The position numbers and the translations under genes are program-made. Under the pieces are notes generated by a model that was given only the letters and a program-made list of their open reading frames with translations, made no database searches and had not been told where the DNA came from. A stretch of DNA of 64,000 bases from the NCBI GenBank assembly GCA_028281445.1, contig JANQJW010000062.1, forward strand, positions 1 to 64,000, given 5' to 3'. Each line of letters begins with the position of its first letter. Position 1 is the stretch's first letter. This document shows, one piece after another, positions 59,544 to 64,000 of the stretch. The stretch is from Planctomycetota bacterium. GTDB lineage: Bacteria; Planctomycetota; PLA2; JAEUHO01.

Positions 59544-62500
59544 GTGACGACCATCGACGAGGACAGCAGACGGCGCTTCGAGCGACACCGCCGCGCCGGT
59601 GGCACCGACGCCCTCGAGCAGTTTCTCCCGTCCGCAGATGCCGGCAGCTTCAACGCCACGCTGGAAGAGCTCGTTCTCATCGACCTGGAGATGCGCTGGA
59701 AGACCTGGCACCGCACCGGAGCGCACGGGGCCGCGCCGTCCATCGAGGAGTACGTCGCGCGCTGGCCCGCCCTCGCGCAGCCGGCGGTGCGCATCCGTCT
59801 CGCCGAAGAGAGTGCGTGGCTCACCGAGCACTATCGAGCGGAAGGTCCGCGTCCGGATGTGCAGCTCGGGTCGTACCGCCTGGTCGAACGCCTCGGTACG
59901 GGTGCGTCAGCGGAGGTCTGGCGTGCGCGCGACACCGAGCTGGAGCGCGACGTCGCGCTGAAGATCCCGAACGCCTCGATCGCGCTCGGGTCGCAGCAGA
60001 TGGAACGCGCCGGGCGCGAGGCGCAGGCGGCGGCGGGCCTGCGCCATCCCGGCATCGTGACCGTGTACGGCGTCGAGGAGCACCATGGCCGCCCGTTCTT
60101 CGCGCTCGAGCTCGTGTCCGGTCGCACGCTGGCGCAGGCGTTGAGCGACGGCGCCTGGCCCGCCGAGAAGGCGGCCTTGCTCGTTGCGCGCGTGGCCGAC
60201 GCGATCGGGTACGCGCACGAGGTCGGCGTCGTCCACCGCGACATCAAGCCGGCGAACATCCTGCTCGAGGCCGACGACCGCCCGCGTGTCACGGACTTCG
60301 GCCTCGCGCAGCTCGCGAGCGGTCGCACCGAGCTGACGCATCACGGAGAAGTTCTCGGGACGCCCGCCTACATGGCGCCCGAGCAGGCGCGCGGCGCGAC
60401 GAACGAAGTCGGCTCGCAGACGGATGTGTACGCGTTGGGCGCACTGCTCTACGAGCTGATTACAGGGCACAAGCCCTTCGACGGCATGACGGCGGAAGCG
60501 ACGCTCTTCAAGGTGGTCCACGAAGAACCTGCGCCGGTTCGACGCCTGCAGCCGTCCCTGCCCGTCGATCTCGAGACGATCACGGCCAAGGCCATGGCCA
60601 AGGAGCCGTCGCGCCGCTACGCGACAACCATGGAGCTCGCCGCCGACCTCCGCCGCTACCTTGCGAAGCGTCCTATCGAGGCCCGTCGCACCAGCCTGCC
60701 CGGACGCATCGCGTTGTGGGTCAGGCGCAATCCCGGTGTCGCGGCGACCATGGCACTGGCGTTGGTCGCGGTGGGGGTGGTGGGTGCCCTTGGGCTCGCG
60801 GGCGTGTTCGAAGAGCGCCGGCGCTTTCGTGCGCAGCGCGACCGCGCCGAAGCCAACCTGTTCCGCTCGCTCCTCGGCGAAGCCGAGGCGGTGCGCACCG
60901 CGGAGGAGGTGAGCTGGCAGGACCGCGCCATGGACCTCATGAAGCGTGCGGCCCCCCTTGCCCGGACAGAAGCCGACCAGGTTCGCGTGCGCACTCTCGT
61001 CGCCCGCTGCGTGAGCGTGAGCGGTCCGAGCTTTCACCGCGTTGCGGACTGGCAGACAGGCGCGTCCGCCGTGACCGCTGTGGCGCCGCACCCCAGCGGA
61101 GACGGTGTCGCCACGCTTTCCGCAGACGGTGTCGTGGCCGTGTACGAGGTTCCGTCCGGCCGCCGGCGAGCGAGCACGCCGGGCGGATCGTCCAAGCCCA
61201 CCACCCTCGCGTGGATGGCACAGTGCGGTGGACTGCTGATCGGCAACGAGGACGGTCGTGTCGAGCTGCGCGACGCGGAGACACTCGAGGTCCGCGCGAC
61301 CACCGAGCCCGGCGCGGGGGCCGTGCGCGCGCTGGCCGCCGCTCCGACAGGCGAGACCTTCGCCGCCGGGTTCGCCTCCGGCGTGATCGAGATCGTCGAG
61401 TGGGCTTCCGGTGCGGACGGCGGCGGCCGCACCGTCCACCGGCTGAAGGGCCACGAGGGCGGTGCGCTCGCGCTGGCGTTCGATGCAGGCGGCGTGCGGC
61501 TCTTGAGCGGCGGCCGCGATCGCGCCACCCGCGTTTGGGATTGCGCGGACGGGACGGAGCTGAAGCACGTGACGGCACACAACGTCGTGCGGCATGTCGC
61601 GTTTGCACGTGGCATGCACGCCTTGTACGCGACGTACGAGCAGTACTCGTTTCGGCTCTGGAACATGGCGACGGGTCGTGAGTTCGTGCCCATGACGGCG
61701 GACGGAACCCACGCGCGGCCTGTCACAGGCATGGTCGTTGATCGCGGCGGACGCGTGATCACCTCCGCAGCCGACGGGTCTCTGTCGGTCTGGCGCGTGC
61801 GGTCGTTCGATCGCCACATGCTTTGCGAGCGGGTCCATCGGGCGCTTACACCGTTCGGTGCGATCACGGCGTGTCGCCGAATGGGGAACAGTCGGCACCT
61901 CGTCGCGGCGCACGTCGACGGCCGCGTGTCGATTTGGAGCCTCGAACCACCGACCCTCGCGCACCGATTCCGCACCGGGCAGGAAGCGGAGTTCTTGCGC
62001 GGTACCAACCGGCTGGCGACCACGCATGGGCTCTTGGACTACGCGCAGCCGACGCCCCAGCTCTTGCGCTTTGGACGTGATCCCGTGATCAAGCTGCTGG
62101 CGCGCGGCGACGAGACCTCGATAGCGCTCCATGCCAGCGGCCGTGTTGTCCGGGGACCGCGCGAGGTCGCCAGCGTCGCAGGGGCGACGTGCATGGACGC
62201 GACGCCGGACGGGCGCACGCTGCTCGTCGGCACGCAGGCAGGCGACGTCGTGACGCTCGGTTCGGACGGCCGCCGGCGCAGCATCTCCCTGGGCCGCGGC
62301 GCCGTGTTCGACGTGCTCGCCGGTACCCGGGCGCAGGAAACGCACCTGGCGCTGACAGCGGGCGGGTTGATCTCGTTCGATACCGCATCCCGCATCCTCG
62401 ACACGCGGGCGCGAGCGAGCGGTGCCCTTGCAGGCGCGGGCGGATGGATCGCCGCCACCGCCGACACCGGCATCGATCTGATTCGCCGACGAGATCTGGA

Positions 62501-63725
62501 AGTTGCTCGCCGCGTCCCTGGCGACCATCCGTACACCGCCGTCGCCTTGTCCGACGACGGCGCGCTGCTGCTCGGCATCGACCGCCGGGGCACGGCCACG
62601 CTCTGGCGGACCGAGACCGCCGAGGTCGTCTGGACCGTCGCCGGCAACGGCTACGCCGGCGTCTCGTGCTTGGTTGACCGGGAGGAGGGTGTGGCACTGC
62701 TCGCCCGCATGGGATCCGAGGTCGTCAGCCTGGATACGGGGGAGCCGGTTGCGGGTGTGCTCCTCCATGCAGCGACGCTGGCGCGGGATGCGAACCGCTA
62801 TGTGTTCGGTGGTCTCAATGGAGGGGCGTGGTTCGTTCGCGCCGACCGAACGCGCGCCGTAGTCCGCCGTCTGCGAACGCAGCGCGAGGCAGGCAAACGG
62901 CCGGTGCCGCCACTGCTGCGCGTTGACGGGGAGGTCATTGCCGGCGGCAACCCGGAGAGCACGTGGGGCGTTGCGGCCTCGCCGGACGGGCGTTGGATCG
63001 CAACGAGCGGTTTCCACGGCGAGACCTGCCTGTGGGATGCGGGCACGCTCCAGCAGGTGCGCACGATCGCGGCTTTCGGCAAGCTGGCTTGGACCGTCGC
63101 GTTCTCGTCCGACAGCCGGACCCTCGCCGTCGGCACGGGCGGAACCGTGCGCTTGTACGCGGTGCCGGACGGCACGCCGCGCGGCTCGCTCGATGGGCAC
63201 GAGCATCTGGTCACGAGTATCGCGTTCCATCCCACGACATCGCTCGTCGCGACCAGCAGCCAGGACGGCACGATCCGGCTCTGGGATGCGGAGGCCGGTG
63301 CTTCGCGCGGGGTGCTCCGGATCGACGGCGCGCGCGTGAGCGAGGTGGAGTTCGATCCGCAAGGGCGCCGGCTCGTGGGCGTCTTGACGGACGGGTCCGT
63401 CGCGTTCTGGAGCGTCGCTGCGCTGGCCGACGGCGCGCAGCCCGAGGCGCGCTGGGAGGGGCACGCCACGGCGCTCTGGACGCTGGCGTTCGACGCCGAG
63501 GGACGCCTGCTCGCGACCGGCTCCGAGGACGGAGTGATCCTGATCCGTGATGCGGTCACGGGCGCGCGCCTGCTGGAGTTGGCTTCGGCGCCGCGACTGC
63601 GCTCGCTCTCCTTCAGCGCAGGCGACCGCTACCTCGCCGCCGGCTGCTGGAGCGCATCGAGCACGACCTGGGACCTGGTGGCCCTCGAGGCCAAGCTCGA
63701 CGAACTCGGCGTTGGCTGGCGCTAG
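59544..63725 (+). CDS. Membrane Ser/Thr protein kinase with WD40 repeat tail
   Basis: The 1393-residue protein has a helical N-terminal part (1-108) and a Hanks-type kinase domain at about 111-375. It shows the glycine loop LGTGASAEVWRARD, Lys140, the HRD motif VVHRDIKPANIL (231-233), DFGLAQL (251-253) and MAPEQARG (about 277-284). One membrane helix follows at 399-421. A long extracytoplasmic region (about 480-1390) carries WD40-like repeats, such as LAFDAGGVRLLSGGRDRATR with VWD, IAFHPTTSLVATSSQDGTIR with LWD, and LAFDAEGRLLATGSEDGVIL. The WD40 propeller probably senses or binds a partner. It is divergent from an ECF sigma gene, which may be its target or regulator. The start is GTG. Confidence 0.9.
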   Translation: MTTIDEDSRRRFERHRRAGGTDALEQFLPSADAGSFNATLEELVLIDLEMRWKTWHRTGAHGAAPSIEEYVARWPALAQPAVRIRLAEESAWLTEHYRAEGPRPDVQLGSYRLVERLGTGASAEVWRARDTELERDVALKIPNASIALGSQQMERAGREAQAAAGLRHPGIVTVYGVEEHHGRPFFALELVSGRTLAQALSDGAWPAEKAALLVARVADAIGYAHEVGVVHRDIKPANILLEADDRPRVTDFGLAQLASGRTELTHHGEVLGTPAYMAPEQARGATNEVGSQTDVYALGALLYELITGHKPFDGMTAEATLFKVVHEEPAPVRRLQPSLPVDLETITAKAMAKEPSRRYATTMELAADLRRYLAKRPIEARRTSLPGRIALWVRRNPGVAATMALALVAVGVVGALGLAGVFEERRRFRAQRDRAEANLFRSLLGEAEAVRTAEEVSWQDRAMDLMKRAAPLARTEADQVRVRTLVARCVSVSGPSFHRVADWQTGASAVTAVAPHPSGDGVATLSADGVVAVYEVPSGRRRASTPGGSSKPTTLAWMAQCGGLLIGNEDGRVELRDAETLEVRATTEPGAGAVRALAAAPTGETFAAGFASGVIEIVEWASGADGGGRTVHRLKGHEGGALALAFDAGGVRLLSGGRDRATRVWDCADGTELKHVTAHNVVRHVAFARGMHALYATYEQYSFRLWNMATGREFVPMTADGTHARPVTGMVVDRGGRVITSAADGSLSVWRVRSFDRHMLCERVHRALTPFGAITACRRMGNSRHLVAAHVDGRVSIWSLEPPTLAHRFRTGQEAEFLRGTNRLATTHGLLDYAQPTPQLLRFGRDPVIKLLARGDETSIALHASGRVVRGPREVASVAGATCMDATPDGRTLLVGTQAGDVVTLGSDGRRRSISLGRGAVFDVLAGTRAQETHLALTAGGLISFDTASRILDTRARASGALAGAGGWIAATADTGIDLIRRRDLEVARRVPGDHPYTAVALSDDGALLLGIDRRGTATLWRTETAEVVWTVAGNGYAGVSCLVDREEGVALLARMGSEVVSLDTGEPVAGVLLHAATLARDANRYVFGGLNGGAWFVRADRTRAVVRRLRTQREAGKRPVPPLLRVDGEVIAGGNPESTWGVAASPDGRWIATSGFHGETCLWDAGTLQQVRTIAAFGKLAWTVAFSSDSRTLAVGTGGTVRLYAVPDGTPRGSLDGHEHLVTSIAFHPTTSLVATSSQDGTIRLWDAEAGASRGVLRIDGARVSEVEFDPQGRRLVGVLTDGSVAFWSVAALADGAQPEARWEGHATALWTLAFDAEGRLLATGSEDGVILIRDAVTGARLLELASAPRLRSLSFSAGDRYLAAGCWSASSTTWDLVALEAKLDELGVGWR

Positions 63726-63742
63726 GAGGGTCGACCCAACGG

Positions 63743-63748
63743 TAGGAT
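63743..63748 (+). promoter_or_regulatory. Proposed -10 box of moeA
   Basis: TAGGAT ends six bases before GTG 63755, 17 bases after the kinase stop codon. No ribosome-binding site lies between. Confidence 0.5.
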
Positions 63749-63754
63749 CCCGCG

Positions 63755-64000
63755 GTGCTCACGGTCGAAGCCGCGCTCGAGAAGGTCCGCGACGCCTGCG
63801 GGGAACCGCGGCTGCGGACCGAGCGCGTACCGATCACGGACGCGGGCGGCCGCGTCCTGGCCGCCGACGTCAGCATGGATCACGACGTGCCGCCGTTTCG
63901 GCGCGCCACGATGGACGGCTTCGCGGTGCGCGCCGCCGAGCGCGCGGTCGGGGCGACCTTCGCCGTCCGCGGCGCCGTCATGGCCGGCGAGGTCTCCGAG
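63755..64000 (+). CDS. moeA: Molybdopterin molybdenumtransferase (partial, cut by window edge)
   Basis: MoeA inserts molybdate into adenylylated molybdopterin. The 82 residues present start at GTG 63755 and read LTVEAALEKVRDACG, then VPITDAGGRVLAADVSMDHD and the family signature VPPFRRATMDGFAVRAAERA, followed by FAVRGAVMAGE. The PPF-x-x-x-x-MDG-x-A motif is diagnostic. The gene continues past the window. It joins moaD and moaE as a third Moco gene here, at a separate locus. Confidence 0.9.
   Translation, partial: MLTVEAALEKVRDACGEPRLRTERVPITDAGGRVLAADVSMDHDVPPFRRATMDGFAVRAAERAVGATFAVRGAVMAGEVSE

Noticed and set aside
59907..63464. A 1185-codon open frame antisense to the kinase gene
   Set aside because: It exists because of GC-rich third codon positions in the kinase gene; the protein is low complexity and without motifs.

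Overview
This is a GC-rich bacterial chromosome segment. Its gene content points to a planctomycete or a close relative: an ECF sigma factor divergent from a membrane Ser/Thr kinase with a WD40 tail, an FG-GAP/ASPIC lipoprotein ending in a dockerin-like repeat, a large expansion of di-heme cytochrome c peroxidases, secretin-like secreted proteins, and a Gram-negative-type outer membrane (LptE-like and BamD-like lipoproteins). The assignment is inference; there is no rRNA gene in the window.

Layout. 1-700 is an abnormal edge: a lower-GC gene tail, the N-terminus of a plasmid-mobilisation-like protein, and the 5' part of a manC-type gene, the last two abutting tail to tail near 385-405. 878-20,700 is mostly housekeeping: AsmA-like protein, alanine racemase, TsaB, GlmM, the c-di-AMP synthase CdaA with its YbbR-domain partner, FolP, FtsH, LptE-like, BamD-like, RecO, a CNNM/CorC CBS protein, RuvC, IspD, IspF and a cyclophilin. 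20,750-24,420 holds secreted proteins, including three HEAT-repeat paralogues, one of which has an in-frame TGA. 24,379-29,655 is one long minus-strand run: molybdopterin synthase, a PEP synthase regulator, and two ABC ATPase/permease pairs. 29,666-34,701 encodes a desaturase, a glycosyltransferase, a UDP-GlcNAc epimerase, a membrane protein and a beta-propeller lipoprotein. 34,829-43,624 has a double secretin-like protein, IspG, a metallo-hydrolase, a giant M1-M28-PDZ peptidase fusion and the FG-GAP lipoprotein. 43,715-53,577 is a tandem array of five di-heme peroxidase paralogues sharing an uncharacterised C-terminal domain. 53,642-58,179 carries an O-antigen-ligase/TPR protein, FtsY, NusB and RibH; 58,513-63,725 a small lipoprotein, the ECF sigma factor and the kinase; the window ends inside moeA.

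Three structural themes recur. First, short inverted-repeat elements sit within a few bases of stop codons; two families can be recognised, one of them with arms close to CCGCAGAGACACAGAGGCGC and one beginning GTAGGGGCGACC. Second, many genes lack a Shine-Dalgarno sequence and instead carry a TAnnnT hexamer ending 6-7 bases before the start codon, which suggests leaderless transcripts. Third, operons are tightly coupled by ATGA, GTGA, TAGTG or TAATG overlaps.

The isoprenoid genes ispD, ispF and ispG together indicate the MEP pathway. moaD, moaE and moeA indicate molybdenum cofactor synthesis. glmM, alr, wecB, the glycosyltransferase and the ligase-like protein serve the envelope and surface glycans. 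No tRNA, rRNA, CRISPR array, complete insertion sequence or replication origin was recognised.
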